In this document: piece by piece, positions 48,501-60,800 of the stretch | Layout: the number at the start of each line of letters is the position of its first letter | Numbering within the stretch: position 1 is the first letter of the stretch | Assembly (NCBI GenBank): GCA_948567375.1 | Contig: OX419762.1 | Location: forward strand, 28,339,465 to 28,403,464 | From: Lunularia cruciata | Lineage: Eukaryota > Streptophyta > Marchantiopsida > Lunulariales > Lunulariaceae | Length of the DNA: 64,000 nt | Reading direction: 5' to 3' | Translations under genes and position numbers: made by a program | Notes under the pieces: model-generated | What the model saw: the letters and a program-made list of their open reading frames with translations, nothing else | The model's database searches: none | Told to the model about the DNA's origin: nothing

Positions 48501-49727
48501 TGGAGACCACTAGGCAACCGGCCAGACCTGGAAAGAGGCAAAAACCACATAGATTCACGGGGTTGGTAAGCCAAACTTCAAGCGCAACATCAAAACATAT
48601 AAAGAAGACTTCGGGAATTATCTGCTTTCTTGCGAAAGATGTAACTGGAATTCGGCACCAGTCATATTACTAGCAGGACTCAACTTTAAAAGTCCATTCC
48701 ATGGGTCTTAAAAAAAATAAAAAAATACATCAACAGTCAAGCATGTACTAACTTGGGGTCCCCCCCGAGCAGTATTGGGCTTTTGACAGAGATTTTGTAA
48801 GTGTCCAAGGTGTAATACATTAAGGTTGAAGAACAGCGTGTCAAAACCAGCTCCAAGCGAAAGGACTTGCTTCCGTCGTCTTCCGTCAACACTCGATGAG
48901 AATTCTAGAAACTGCATCAAGAGCTTTCGCATAGCAGCCCAACGCGCATAGTATCCTGCTCACAGGCCATAAAAATAACAGAAATCAATCAACAAGTTGC
49001 AGCAGGTTATGAACTCAAAACTGATACCATCACATGGTAGACTGGAAGGTTACAAATGAGGAGTCTCAAACCAAAATCACAACTGGAACAATGGTTGCAC
49101 AAAGTGCAATCATTAAAGATCTAAAAGTGCATTACACAAAGCGGTATATTATAGACTTTTACAAATCCATACTGACGCAAGAAAGGACTACACATTGGTT
49201 ATAATTTGGCGGGACCAGCTCAGGAAGGAAAAAAAATTGGATTATTTTATCTTTTCAGGTTAGAAGAAAAGTAGAAGCTGCTCTGCTTCAATATCTTCGG
49301 CCTACGATAGCTTTTTCAGGACTTAACTGGAGCCACGGCATTCGGCTAACCTCACTTGGAAGTTGATGCTTTTTACGATAGGTTTCTGACTTGTAAAGAA
49401 CAACTTTTGATATTGCTAAAACCTGTCAAAGCGTTGATTGCCACAAAAGTAATCATAGTATTTACCGCGGTTAATTATCGGGGATCTCCTCACAGGTCTT
49501 CTCACGAAGAATTTAACGAATTTGTCCTCAATGTATCCCCTATTTACACACGATCTGCAAAAACAATAGAAGATAATTCAATAAATCAGTCGAAAAGGAT
49601 CGACAATTTCCAACAAGTCGATCCACTCTCACAGACTGTCCGAACTCCACATCACATCCACTCACAATTTCGAAGCAGAAGCATCGTCATTTGTCGCCTG
49701 AACGGCGGCTACGCTCCCACTCGCCAT
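45588..49727 (-). CDS. LCMT1: Leucine carboxyl methyltransferase 1 (PP2A methylation), 13 exons
   Basis: SAM-dependent enzyme that methylates the C-terminal leucine carboxylate of the PP2A catalytic subunit in cytosol and nucleus, favouring trimer assembly. The Arabidopsis orthologue is SBI1/LCMT1. Exons in transcript order: 49666-49727, 49466-49554, 48819-48955, 48383-48430, 48011-48092, 47648-47750, 47186-47306, 46717-46764, 46469-46552, 46268-46332, 45987-46038, 45798-45836, 45588-45623. The total is 966 bases, or 321 residues, with every phase consistent; the family is about 330. Motifs are plant N-terminus AAVQATNDDASASKL (about 7-21), SAM-binding LSLGAGFDT (82-90), VELD (106-109), LPVDLRD (152-158), LAECVLIYLEP (about 180-190), EQIHPDDAFG, RLEIFDEFEEWH and C-terminal GIYEKFGF. 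The tenth intron uses a GC donor (AG/GCAAGT); the others are GT-AG. The start was chosen because the conserved N-terminus follows the ATG directly. Confidence 0.95.
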
Positions 49728-49814
49728 CCGAAGTAGCTCAGCTCTCCTGGAATGACTCGTCCCGCGAAATCCCTGTGAGTCCAAGGATCAAAGCCCCTCA
49801 GGCTACGCGTCCTC

Positions 49815-49835
49815 TGTCCCTTAGGGTTCTACGAG
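49815..49835 (-). promoter_or_regulatory. Telo-box-like motif upstream of LCMT1
   Basis: AACCCTAA on the minus strand (TTAGGGTT at 49821-49828), about 95 bases upstream of the LCMT1 start codon. It has the same motif class as the double telo-box upstream of NAA15. Confidence 0.5.
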
Positions 49836-50978
49836 ATGCAAATGTCAAATTCCTCGATGAGAATGGAAGTTAGTGCTCTCGATTCTTGTCTAATTCAGAT
49901 CTACTCACCACGTCACGATCTACCTACACAGTAAACTCTTCACATTCCGCTCGTACGGACTGAGTGTTCTTGCAATACGCGCAATATGACACATAGAACC
50001 AAAACTTTGCTTCTATGTTGAGTATAAAGAGTTTCAACAGATACAGTGTGTCCATTGCTCTAAAGGGTGCAGTGGTGAGTGCAATCCATGAATGTGTCCA
50101 TTGCTCTAAAGGGTGCAGTGGTGAGTGCAATCCATGAAGAGCTATCATATTAGGTAATGTTTCTTCGGATGCTCCAGTTGTTTGTAGACCGTGCGACTTG
50201 CATAGCTTGGATATTTTAGGTGCGGTAGGGCAAATTTCTCATATAGACTCTATTGGTGCTTAGCCCCATGTTACCTTTTTTGTCTCTCCCTTGTACAGCT
50301 TGATGGGGTCTTCCCATCCTTCGTTTTTCCTACGCCGTCGCCTTTTTCGTTTCAACACATATCAGCACCATCATACTACATATTGAATATCAGCTGTATT
50401 GCAGTTAGCGAGCCACTAAACTCATCACATCCTCCATCCTTCTTTTTCTATGCGGTCATCCTTCTTCTATAGGGCACGCAATTGGCCCAAATGAATTGTC
50501 ATTATATCACATCGTTAAGTTTCTTGTTGGTAGGAAGGTTCTAGAATGTAGAATTGTGCACAACTTCCTCTTGCAGATGGGTGTTACATGGCACTTTGAG
50601 GCATTTGTATGCTTTCTCATTTTCTCTCCCTAGTCGTCGCGGGCTTTCTTTTGCTTACTGTATTACTTTTGTTTTCTTTCTCCCTTTGTCACTCCTTTGT
50701 TTGTTGCATTCCGATTTTCATTACGTCTCTCATTGCTCCAATTGCCACTTGTTACTCAACGTTGGAAGATACTCAGCCCACTCTCCAAGCCCATGCTCAT
50801 TTATTGTGCTTCGTCATGAGAGTTGCATGTATATGTTTAATTGGCAACAAACCAAAAGGCAATATCAAATCTATGTCTTTGATATGTACATGGGAAATAT
50901 ACAAGGCTTGAAACTCAGATATGGATAACTTCAACTTTGGGAATTAATTGCACTTTCCAAGTGGTCATATGAAAGGAT
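49836..50978. other. Spacer, right edge of genic island
   Basis: No gene recognised. It includes the 46-bp tandem duplication at 50047-50138. Open frames at 50554-50928 lack motifs. The sequence just before 50979 probably belongs to the MULE relic. Confidence 0.5.
50047..50138. repeat. 46-bp perfect tandem duplication
   Basis: Two identical units beginning TGTGTCCATTGCTCTAAAGG at 50047 and 50093. Confidence 0.97.
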
Positions 50979-51620
50979 AACAATGGTGGTTGGAGGTTAG
51001 AGATCTTGGATAGCACACACAACCATGAAGCACCAACAAGTCTTGTAGCATACCCTTCCGCATGCACTCTTACAAGAAATGAAAGAAACATTGTTCAACA
51101 ATTGTGTAGGGTTGGAGTAGGGCCTAGGCAAATTGAGCACACCTCATGAACAAAATCTTGCAAAGTATGTCTTCAAGATATCTACAATCTCAAGCATGCA
51201 ACCAAAAGAAAGAAATTAGATGGATGTTTCCCAATCAAAGCACTTCTTGATGCGTACATTGAGAAGGGGACCATTCACCAATTCCAATGCACTGATGGAG
51301 TCTTGACACACTTAATTGTCATACCAATGACCACAAAAGAGATTGCCAAACGAATTTTAGCAAACAAAAATTTTGCTCTGGTATTCAACTTACAAAGCCA
51401 ACCAATATCATATGCCATTGCTTCATGACATTAGTATCAACTCCACAAATCAAACATACATAATTTTCTTCTCCTTCATGAGTAATGAAACCCGAGCAGA
51501 TTACACTTGGTCAATGAAAGAGCATAACAATTGTTTTGACAATCTACCTTTGTCACACTTTTCCTTTCTCTATGAACAAACCTGATGCCTAGTTGTGGTG
51601 CGTATGGATCATAGGTTGTA
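50979..51620 (+). pseudogene. MULE (Mutator-like) transposase relic
   Basis: Decayed DNA-transposon transposase. The N-terminal zinc-binding region ends W-x-LEILDSTHNHEAPTS, followed by VGVGPRQI, typical of the segment before the MULE catalytic core. Then come DIYNLKHATKRKK and PIKALLDAYIEKG. The first part of the catalytic domain appears as YSTYKANQYHMPLL and FMSNETRADYTW, matching the MULE pattern DxTYKTNxYxMPLL...ExxxxYxW. The first catalytic Asp position reads Tyr here (WYSTYK). At least one stop (near 51147) and one frame change (near 51380) break it, and the rest of the catalytic domain is absent. No terminal inverted repeats were found. Confidence 0.78.
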
Positions 51621-54594
51621 TGTAGATCTATCACTACTAATCTAAGTCCGTGTGGGTACCAAAACCTCGGTACCTTCTATTCTTATTCCTAGTATACTTT
51701 GTATTGGGTAAGGAAGTAACGGGAAACCTAACATGTCATCATAACACTTACTCTTGGTCTATTGTTCATCACTTCCAACTTTACCAAGGAGAAAAACATA
51801 TCAGGTTTGGGAAAAAAAGAACCTAAGCACAATGCACAAACACCAATCCAAGCTGATTGGGCATACAATTAAACATGGAAGCATATAGAGGATCCAAACA
51901 TAAGAATTTTTAGCAACAACTCTCAAAGTTTTTGGTGGATATGAGCTTCAAAGCCTTCTTGCTCTTTCCACAAGTTGATTTCAATTTGTGCTCCAAGCTG
52001 CATCCAATCTGTCTTCCAATTTTCACTTCAAGTAGGGAAATTCTAAGCCTTTTTGATCAAAAAACCTCTACGAGACTTAAAATGAGAATATGTTTTTTTA
52101 TAGCTTTGATTCAAATGATTTTTGATTCAATGGAAAGCCTATGAGATGAAATTTCAAATGATATAAAATAGAGCTCAACTTGACCACTACATCTCCTTTG
52201 ACAAAATCTCATACTTTGCCAGATTTTTGTAGCTCTAACTCTAATTTTGAAATCCTAAGTAGAGCTCAAGTCTTGATTCTTGCACATGTTTTGACCAAAT
52301 TTTTCCTAGTGATGTATTTTAAAAAAGCAGTGAACACTTCAAGAAGTTACAATACTTTCACTCATGACTTCAAATTGAAGATTTGACATTCAATTGTCAT
52401 TGGGTATGGAATTGCTCTACTATGCTTATGATATATTTTTTTAGATAGTTTGTTGCACAAGCTCTCATTCTCTATAAACCATGAGCCAACAAAAATTTAC
52501 AAAGTAGTTCTTTGTGCTCTTGTCTAAATTTTTATGAAGTTTGAAGACTTAACACAACTCCAACCACTAGATATGGATCAATTCTTGGGCTGTGCTAACT
52601 TGTGAGCTCTTCAGACCCATGTATATTTGATCCAAGACTGAATTCTCTATTTGAGAAATTTATATAAAATTTTTGCATAGAGATGCAAGACCTACTAAAA
52701 ACAATACTAGAAAGTTCTATGAGCTGATTTGAACTAAAACTTGAGAAGTGACAAAAAGCCTAAACCTAATCATCATCTTCTTTTTAATACTTTGATTCTC
52801 AAAGCTCCAATTTCACTTGATAAGATCTGATTTTAGAAAGACTCAAAACAAAGTTTCTTGTGCACAAAACCATTAAATTTTTTTCTTCTCTCAAACCTTG
52901 TTTACAGATCAGAAAAATGTATAATGAGACTCTCACAATCTCTCCTTTTATGCATTGGGTATGAATTTGACTCCCTTTGATTTAGGTGACCATATCACAC
53001 CGATATGTTCAAATCACTCAATTTTTGTCTTCAGTTCATAGCATGTTAGCTCCTTTCTCCAAAAATGGTCTTTTCTCCTCAAAGTTCACTTCCCTAACTC
53101 CCTCAATTTTTGAAGAACTCTAGACTTCCTCTCTTGGAACCCAAACACTTACAATTTTGTTTCTTAGCTTTTCTTCTTTTTGACAAATCAACCCCACAAT
53201 TCCACATTGAAGCTCTTGAACGAAATTTAGTCCTTCTCCTATAAGAGCACATCAATTGTCAAGTCCTAGACCTAATTATTATTTAGCACTGGATAGACAA
53301 TAGGACTGGGGTTCTCCATCATTGACTCCATGAATGGCACCCCAAAATATACCACCGTCCAATCTCATAAGTGGTCACGGTGTAAAATTTGAAGCCTAGG
53401 ATTCAAAAGTGACAGATATGGAGCATGAGACATCTCCTACTCCAATGCATCCTCCGATGCTCTAATACCCATGCTTTGCTACAACTCTCACTCTCCGTGT
53501 CTTCTTCCCACTCAAGACTCCAAAAATTAAAAACACATCCATCTATCAATTTTCCATCACCTATATACACAAGAGCAATCAAAGAGGACAAGACCATAAT
53601 CCATGTTGCCAATTGAGTACATGCATATAAATTGCTCATATGGCAATAGTTCAACCTAGGGATCCATCTTATAATCTACTCCAATAATGTAGAGATAAAC
53701 TATACTAAACTCCTTTTTATTAGTTACACAAATCACAACATGACACAATTTAATCTTGAACTACACTTCTTTTGTCATAGACAAAGAACTAGCATTGATG
53801 AATGTAATTTCTTTGATTTTCCCTATATTTATTGATATTCTTTGTGTTTGGTATATCCATAAGAATTTGCTTGCCACACAATGATGTGGAGCTTTTGAGT
53901 CAAACTAATCTTGACAAGCATTCATGAAAAGTTGTTATTGACAGAAGAGGAGTACATAAATAATCTTTGAGATCTTGCAAAACATGCTCTTGTGAGTGAT
54001 TTCTCCTACTTAATATCCACTTGGCTGATCTACAAAGAATGATTTGTGGTGGCGTGACTCTAAAGCATCTACCACTATGATCACATCTCAACATTGTGAG
54101 TGGAGGGTGCACATTCAACCTTTAAATGTTAGATCCATGTATCAATCGGCAATTTGGGAGTAATCTACAATACTGTTGTGCTTGCTTGCAATGATCTACT
54201 ACATGAGGTTAGCCAATAACATGCTAAGGAAAGAAGTAGACTTCCCTTGAAGCAAACCTATTGTATTTGGAGAGTTGTGGGTAAAAGAATATCAATGTTT
54301 GCATTGAATAAGGCATTGAATAAGGCATTGAAAAGGTTTCACATTTTCTTGTCAATGGATGAGAGCACAATACAATGTCTCAATATCTTCATATCAACAA
54401 TTTGTTTTGCAACAAGCTAGAATTTTAAGTTTTGGATTTTGATCAATATTGGGGGCTACAACAACCTCCATCCTATTTTCCAACTCAAGGTGATGTTGCT
54501 AAAGCTTGACAATCTTTGTTAGTTGCTTCATTTGATCATATTGAGGAGAAGCTTGCCGTAATGCCCCACCAACAATATATTTTGGAACAAGCTA
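51621..54594. other. AT-rich transposon-type debris, no gene recognised
   Basis: About 3 kb with only short open frames and no recognisable protein motif on either strand. Its composition resembles 1272-2879. The last part (54450-54594) reads into the LTR-like repeat that follows. Confidence 0.5.
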
Positions 54595-55282
54595 CTATAG
54601 TGCGTATATATATTGCTACACAACAAACATCATTGTCAACATCGTACACAATAGAAGCATAACTCACACATAAGTCATACATAAACTCTAAAGTGCCATA
54701 ATAATCAGATCATTTACAACTCAAATCAATCGAACTCAGATCAATACTTGATCTAATCCTCAACAACTTGCCAACAACTAGACATTGATAACAATCAAGC
54801 CACACCCACTCTAGCTAAGAGACTCAAGGTGACGCTTGCCGGCTTTTTGTCCACTCTAGCCAAGAACTCGAAGGCTCAATAACAAAGAAGTGAGCTCTCT
54901 GGAGTTGCACTTCCAAGGTATACTCCTGATTTTGACCGAGGTCTCATCCCAACGGTCCCGCTGATGGCACACCCGACGGTGCAGATGGTGCAGACGGTGC
55001 AGGTGATAGTGGGCCCCACCATGAAGTCAATACCCTAAACACAAGATCTGACCATCGGAAAGTAGTCTATGAGTACTTGCCAAAATACCTCTAACTACTA
55101 ACAATGGAACTCCAGGTCCGAGCAATCTAGATGTGACACTACAAATGGCATGACAACTATCATGCGTATATACATCGCTACACAACATACATCGCTGTCA
55201 ACATCATACACAATAGAAACACAACTCACACATAAGTCATAAATAAACTCTAAAGTGTCACAATTGCCCCCCTAGCTAGCGG
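54595..55282 (-). repeat. LTR region of the minus-strand family-3 gypsy element
   Basis: On the minus strand a TGTGACACTTTAGAG end at 55262 follows a purine tract (AGGGGGGC, 55266-55276), as expected for the start of a 3' LTR. The first 106 bases of this unit (55157-55262) recur at 54595-54700, so either two LTR starts abut or the LTR contains an internal duplication. The middle (54710-55155) matches the split copies at 2880-3075 and 9338-9620. Confidence 0.6.
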
Positions 55283-55287
55283 TTAGG

Positions 55288-56030
55288 TGTAATACCAAGG
55301 ATTAGCCATATGATCTAGATGTGAAATTTGGTTTGGTAACATCTAGAATGATGTTATACATGATGGTCAAAATAGATCAGATAGAAGTATCACCAAAAGA
55401 GTACTTCTACTAATAGGGCAGAAACCAAAATAGACTTGAGAACCTTAGAACCAATAGCTAGACATATGATTTAAAGGTGAGAATTGGTTTGGTAACATCT
55501 GGAAGGATGTTACACACGATGGACTAAACAGATCAGAAAGAGGTATCACCAAAAGGGGACTTCTACTAATAGAGTAGGAACCGAAATATGCCTGAAATCT
55601 TTGAAGGCAATTTTGGAGGCCTAAACGGATGAATTAGGCCTTGAAACTGTGCAGATTCCCCCCCCCCCCAACAAAGGAAAGGCTGGCCTTCCCTCCCCTC
55701 TGGTTTTTCTTGTCGAGAGCTTTCCAACGGTACCTTACTCATGTGATTCTGAGATTCCTACAAGAAGATTCCCTAAAAGATTCCCTCCGGTCAAAGCTCG
55801 TTTGACCAACCAGATAGGACCTAGACCAGACAGGTCACCCATCCAAGTAAGTAATCCAAGGGTGGAGCTTGCTGACATGTCACCTATCTGTGTCCCTAAT
55901 CCTATGGTGGAGCTTCCTTGGAGGAGATCCTCTTTGTCTATATAATAAAGAGAAGGTGCTCCCTTGGGGCATTGAATGTTTGAGTGTGCAATCTGTGTTT
56001 TCTCTCTTCTCTTGTCCTCGGAGTATTACA
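55288..56030 (+). repeat. 5' LTR of family-1 chromovirus
   Basis: 743 bp with perfect 8-bp terminal inverted repeat TGTAATAC/GTATTACA. A TATATAATAAAG box lies near 55939-55950. U3 contains an internal tandem duplication offset by about 156 bases: CATATGAT at 55307 and 55463, each followed by GGTTTGGTAACATCT and CTTCTACTAATAG. A long C run is at about 55659-55670. Confidence 0.95.
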
Positions 56031-56031
56031 A

Positions 56032-56043
56032 TGGTATCAGAGC
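56032..56043 (+). other. Primer-binding site (tRNA-iMet) of family-1 element
   Basis: TGGTATCAGAGC one base after the 5' LTR end, complementary to initiator-methionine tRNA. Confidence 0.93.
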
Positions 56044-56170
56044 GAGTGTTCTAGTCCAAGAGAGTGGATCATCCCTCTTGGAATAGCACAAAGTACTGAA
56101 ACTGAGTAATTTGAGGTGGAGAACATAGAGTAATCGCTAGACTTAGGAAGGACTTTAGAGAGCGGATGGG

Positions 56171-56600
56171 ATGGATGCGCCGGGGGGACAATTTCCCGCA
56201 CCTAGCTTTCCATTCTCAAACCCATTCCACATCAAGGTTATGTACATCCAGCGTGAGCAGATGAGAGTATCGCTAGTTTACCACTTTGGTGCGGAATTCA
56301 TGGACAGAGTGATGAACTCACCAAACCCGGTGATTCTACCTATGGTGATATATGACAAAGAGTGGGATTTGACGATCTACATTCTATTATGATAATATGG
56401 ATATGAATGTCCCAAATCCTCTCCCTTTCAACACTCAAGTAGAAATCCGTTATGTAGTGAGGCCGAAATTGATGTTTAGAGATTTTGTGGTTAGGAATTT
56501 TGGTGAGGAGTATTATCAACGAGTGATAGCTTCTGAGGTCCCAATGGTAGTTCCGATAGTTTGTGCGCCTTCCAGAGTGATTATATTGACTCTGTATTGA
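56171..56600 (+). other. Leader ORF region of family-1 chromovirus, with duplicated unit
   Basis: The region lies between primer-binding site and gag. Two related stretches of about 55 residues are readable: one with IQREQMRVSLVYHFGAEFMD and PVILPMVIYDKEW, the other with FRDFVVRNFGEEYYQRVIAS and VPMVVPIVC. They share a pattern of an F/V-rich helix, HFG-E or NFGEE, an RV segment and PM-V-P. A decayed counterpart of the first unit lies at about 3535-3720 in the family-2 element (NPLPPNHWDFHV, PLILPIVTYGERW). I do not recognise the domain. It is a part of a broken element. Confidence 0.6.
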
Positions 56601-56702
56601 AGTAGAAGTTAGCAATTGGGTGTTGCAGGAACCATGGATCCGCAATTGCAAGAGCTGGTGCAAGGAATGCAAGGGATGTTGAATGAATTTTGAGAGATTA
56701 AG

Positions 56703-57722
56703 ATGACCATGGAGACATTGCAAAGTCAAGTGCAGATCCTCAGGAATGATCAAGCCATGCAAGAAGAAGAGCCGTCTCAAAACCCAGTACTTGCGACTGA
56801 AGTACTTGGAGAGGCACCCGTGCCTACGAACCTTATCAACGATGAAGCCACATTGCTACTCCGGATGAAGAAGACTTGCAACATCGAGCCTTACAAGGGG
56901 CAACGTACGATGGGAGTAGTGGAGAATTGGATCTCGAGAATGAATCGATATTTTCGATTGTTCTCAACAGAGATCATAGAGCATGCTGCAGGAGTGTTTG
57001 CATGTGGGTACTTGACCAATAAAGCCCTCACATGGTATGATGCTTGGGAACGATCCACGCTGGCAGAGAGAAGGGAGGTCACATGGACAACAATGCAAGA
57101 AGGACTGCTCAAGAATTTCCAATCGGTGGATTCTGTGCAGATGGCTCGAACCCGACTATGGGGATTGAGACAGAAGAATAGCGTACAAGAGTATGTGGAA
57201 GCATTTCTGGATCTACAAGTCGCAATCACCGACATGAGTCCAGCAGAGGCTCTCGACAATTTCAAACGAGGGTTGAAAGAGCGGATTTGCCAAGAAGTCA
57301 TGGTGCAAAACCCTCGCACGGTATTTGAAGCTATTGCTTGTACGCAGAGAATAGCCGGAGCATTAGGTGGAGGTGAAGGAGTAGCTCCACCTCAACATTA
57401 TCGGGCAGAAATGCCACACATGGGTGGACCAGTACCGATGGAATTGGGCAACCTTCGATTCTGGGATCGAGGAGCACGGCCGCTTCAAGGAGAGCGGAGA
57501 CGGGTAGAAGAACAAAGAGATGGAGTCCCACGAGGAGAAGGGACTCGAGGAGAACAACACCATTGTTACAATTGTGGCCGTATTGGGCACATATCTACCA
57601 ATTGTCGTACTCGTTTCCCTAGAGGCCCTCGGCCTTCGTACAGGCAATCTTTGAACAACATGGAGAGGCACATTGAAGAGGAGGAGGTGGAAACCACTTC
57701 AGAAAACAAAGATCGCCAGTAA
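56703..57722 (+). pseudogene. gag of family-1 chromovirus
   Basis: A long gag-like frame of 339 residues. It starts in a coiled-coil-like segment, then has the retrotransposon gag core (WISRMNRYFRLFS, LTWYDAWERS, VQEYVEAFLDLQ) and a CCHC zinc knuckle CYNCGRIGHISTNC at about 57563-57604. It forms the capsid/nucleocapsid part of the fossil. Confidence 0.93.
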
Positions 57723-57817
57723 ATGTACCTTGCGGCCTTACTGGCTCAATAAGGAAGCAGAGAAGCGAGGGAAGGAAGAAGAATAATGCGCAAAGATCTC
57801 GAAAGGCAAACTCACAA

Positions 57818-60800
57818 TTGATTGTCGTGAATGGAATCCTAGAAGGTAATCAAGTGAGAGTATTAATAGATCCGGGAGCAACAGAGAATTTCTTGTCTCG
57901 CTCTGTTGCAATAAGCTTGGGAATGGATCTAGAGAGAGATGGAAGTGAAGAAGTAGAGTTACCAAATGGGCAAACAGAGAGGATTGAATCATTACCTAAA
58001 CGGGTAACCCTCTCTGTAGGAGAATATCAGGAAGTAATTGAGTGGCGAGTGATACAGTTAGCCCGTTATGATGCAATTTTAGGCATGCCATGGATGGAGC
58101 AGTACAACCCAATGGTGGATTGGAGGAAGAAAGTAGTGAGAACCCACCAATGGTCAATCATTGGGGTTAAAGAAAAATCACACAGGCAGAAACTGCCTCT
58201 ATATGTCGTAGGGACGACAACTGTCTATAAGACCGATAGATGTTTTATGGGTCTAATAAGAGAAGTCCAGAGTGCACAACTCACTGGACAAATTCCTAAG
58301 AAATTGAAGGATGTGGTGGATGAGTTTCAAGATGTCTTTCCCGATGATCTACCCTCAGGATTACCACCTAAAAGGCGAGTAGATCACAAAATAGAGACAC
58401 TCCCGGGGAAGACACCTCCTTGTTAGGCCCCATATCGCCTATCACCTCATGAGTTGGAGGAATGTAAGACTCAAATTGAGGAGATGCTACAGAAAGGGTT
58501 CATCCAACCTAGCATACTACCATATGGGGCCCCTGTCTTGTTTGTGAAGAAGAAGGATGGTACAATGCGCATGTGCATTGACTATTGGGGTCTCAATCAG
58601 CAAACAATGAAGAACAAATACCCCTTACCCCGCATGGATGACCTGTTTGATCAACTCCATGGAGCGAGATACTTCACCAAACTGGACTTGCGGAGCGGTT
58701 ACAATCAAATCCGAATTGCAAAGGAGGATGTGTACAAAACTGCCTTTCGAACCAAGTATGGCCACTTTGAGTATCTTGTGATGCCTTTTGGCCTCACCAA
58801 TGCGCCTGCCACTTTCATGAACCTAATGAATGACATATTTCATCCATACTTGGATAAGTCTGTTATCGTCTTCTTGGATGATATCTTAGTATATAGTAGC
58901 ACGATGACAGAACACAAACAACATCTACGAGAGGTCCTCTAGATTCTAAGACAGAATCAATTGTACGCCAAAATCTCAAAGTGTGAGTTTGGCAAGTCTG
59001 AAGTAGACTACTTAGGGCATAGAGTAAGTGCAGAGGGCATTCAAGTATTGCAAATAAAATAGAGGTCATTCAAAAATGGAGTGCCCCAGAAGATCAAACT
59101 CAACTTAAGAGCTTCTTGGGGTTGACGGGATTCTATCGTAGATTTGTCAAGGACTTCTCCAAGGTTGCACAGCCTTTAACGACACTACTTGGCAAGGGGA
59201 AGAAGTGGACATGGGGAACTGCACAAGAGTTGGCCTTTCAAGAATTGAAGGCCACCTTGCTACATGCACCAATCTTGAAGTGGTATGACCCAAAACGTCC
59301 AATCAAGTTGGCTATGGATGCATCAGGCATAGCAATAGGAGCAGTCCTACAACAAGAGTGGCATGACGGATGGCATCCAATTGCATATTTCTCTTGAAAT
59401 TTGTTACCGGCAGAGCGCAACTACCACACCACAGAACGAGAAGAGCTGGCTATCATTCTAGCAACCAAGCATTGGAAGCACTACCTGGGCGAGAAGGCAT
59501 TTGTAGTAGAGATAGACCACAAACCTCTAGTCTACCTCGAGACACAGAAGGATCTATCTCGTCACCAAATTTGGTGGGCAGAGTGGCGACAACGCTTCAA
59601 CATGACAATCACCTACGTGGAAGGTAAGAAGCAACTTGCAGATGCATTCACCCGCATGCCAATGGCCAACAACTTGGCGGCAGAGGTAAAGATTAACCCT
59701 CAATTCTGGCAAGAGATTCTAGCTGCTACAAAAACTGATCCACATATTGTAGAAGCGCAATTGTCCAAAGGTGTCACCAGCACCCAAGGACTCACCTTTC
59801 GTGAGGGCCGATTGTGGATCCCAAATGTCCCAGAATTACGCACCACCATTCTAGCGGAATGTCATGATTTGGCCATTGTAGCTCATGTCGGAGTGGACAA
59901 TACCTTGGAGGCAGTCAAGCGCCATTACTATTGGCCCAAGATGAGCAACGACGTGATGGACTATGTGCGTAGCTGCCTACTTTGTCAACAGAACAAAGCT
60001 TCTAATCAAGCTCCTGCAGGGCTCCTTCAACCTCTTTCCACTCCTACCCAACGTTGGGAACAAGTGAGTATGGATCTCGTCTGTGAATTACCCAAGACCA
60101 CCTCAGGGTTTGACTCTATTCTGGTCTTTGTGGACCGGCTCAGCAAAATGATTCATGTACGCCCTACCACCAAGGAGGTGACCGCTCCACAACTAGCTCA
60201 ACTATACTTAGATGCAGTCTTTGCTCACCATGGCTTGTCTAGAGTACTCATCACCGATAGAGGCACCCAATTCACCAGTTTGTTTTGGCAAACACTCTTT
60301 GGTTTCTTCAAAACCAAGTTGGCCATGTCTACAGCTTACCACCCACAAATAGATGGCCAAACAGAGTGGGCTAATCGCACGATTGAAGACATGTTACGCG
60401 GCTTCACCTTAGAAGAGCAAGAGAGGTGGGACACCCTACTACCGTTGGTGGAATGTGCTTACAACAATTCAGTGAATGCCTCCACCCAGGTCACTCCGTT
60501 CTTCCTCATGTATGGTGAGCATCCCTTCACACCTTCTAGCTTGATGAAGATCCGCCCAGTGACTACCAAGGTTGATGCAGTCAACACATTTGTTTCTAGA
60601 ATCCAACAAGGTGTGGAGAGCGCCAAGCACAGGTTAAAAATTGCACAAAATTGACAAAAGCAGTATGCTGATGCACACCGTAGGCACATGGAGTTCAATG
60701 TTGGGGATCAAGTGTAGCTATCGACAACCAACCTCACATTAGTTGGATCTCGTAAGCTCAGACCTCGTTTTATTGGGTCTTTCTTGATTCTTCGTCGCAT

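Noticed and set aside
54595-55262. CRISPR-like or satellite array from the repeated blocks near 55 kb
   Set aside because: There are only two copies, 562 bases apart, inside an LTR context, with no spacer regularity.
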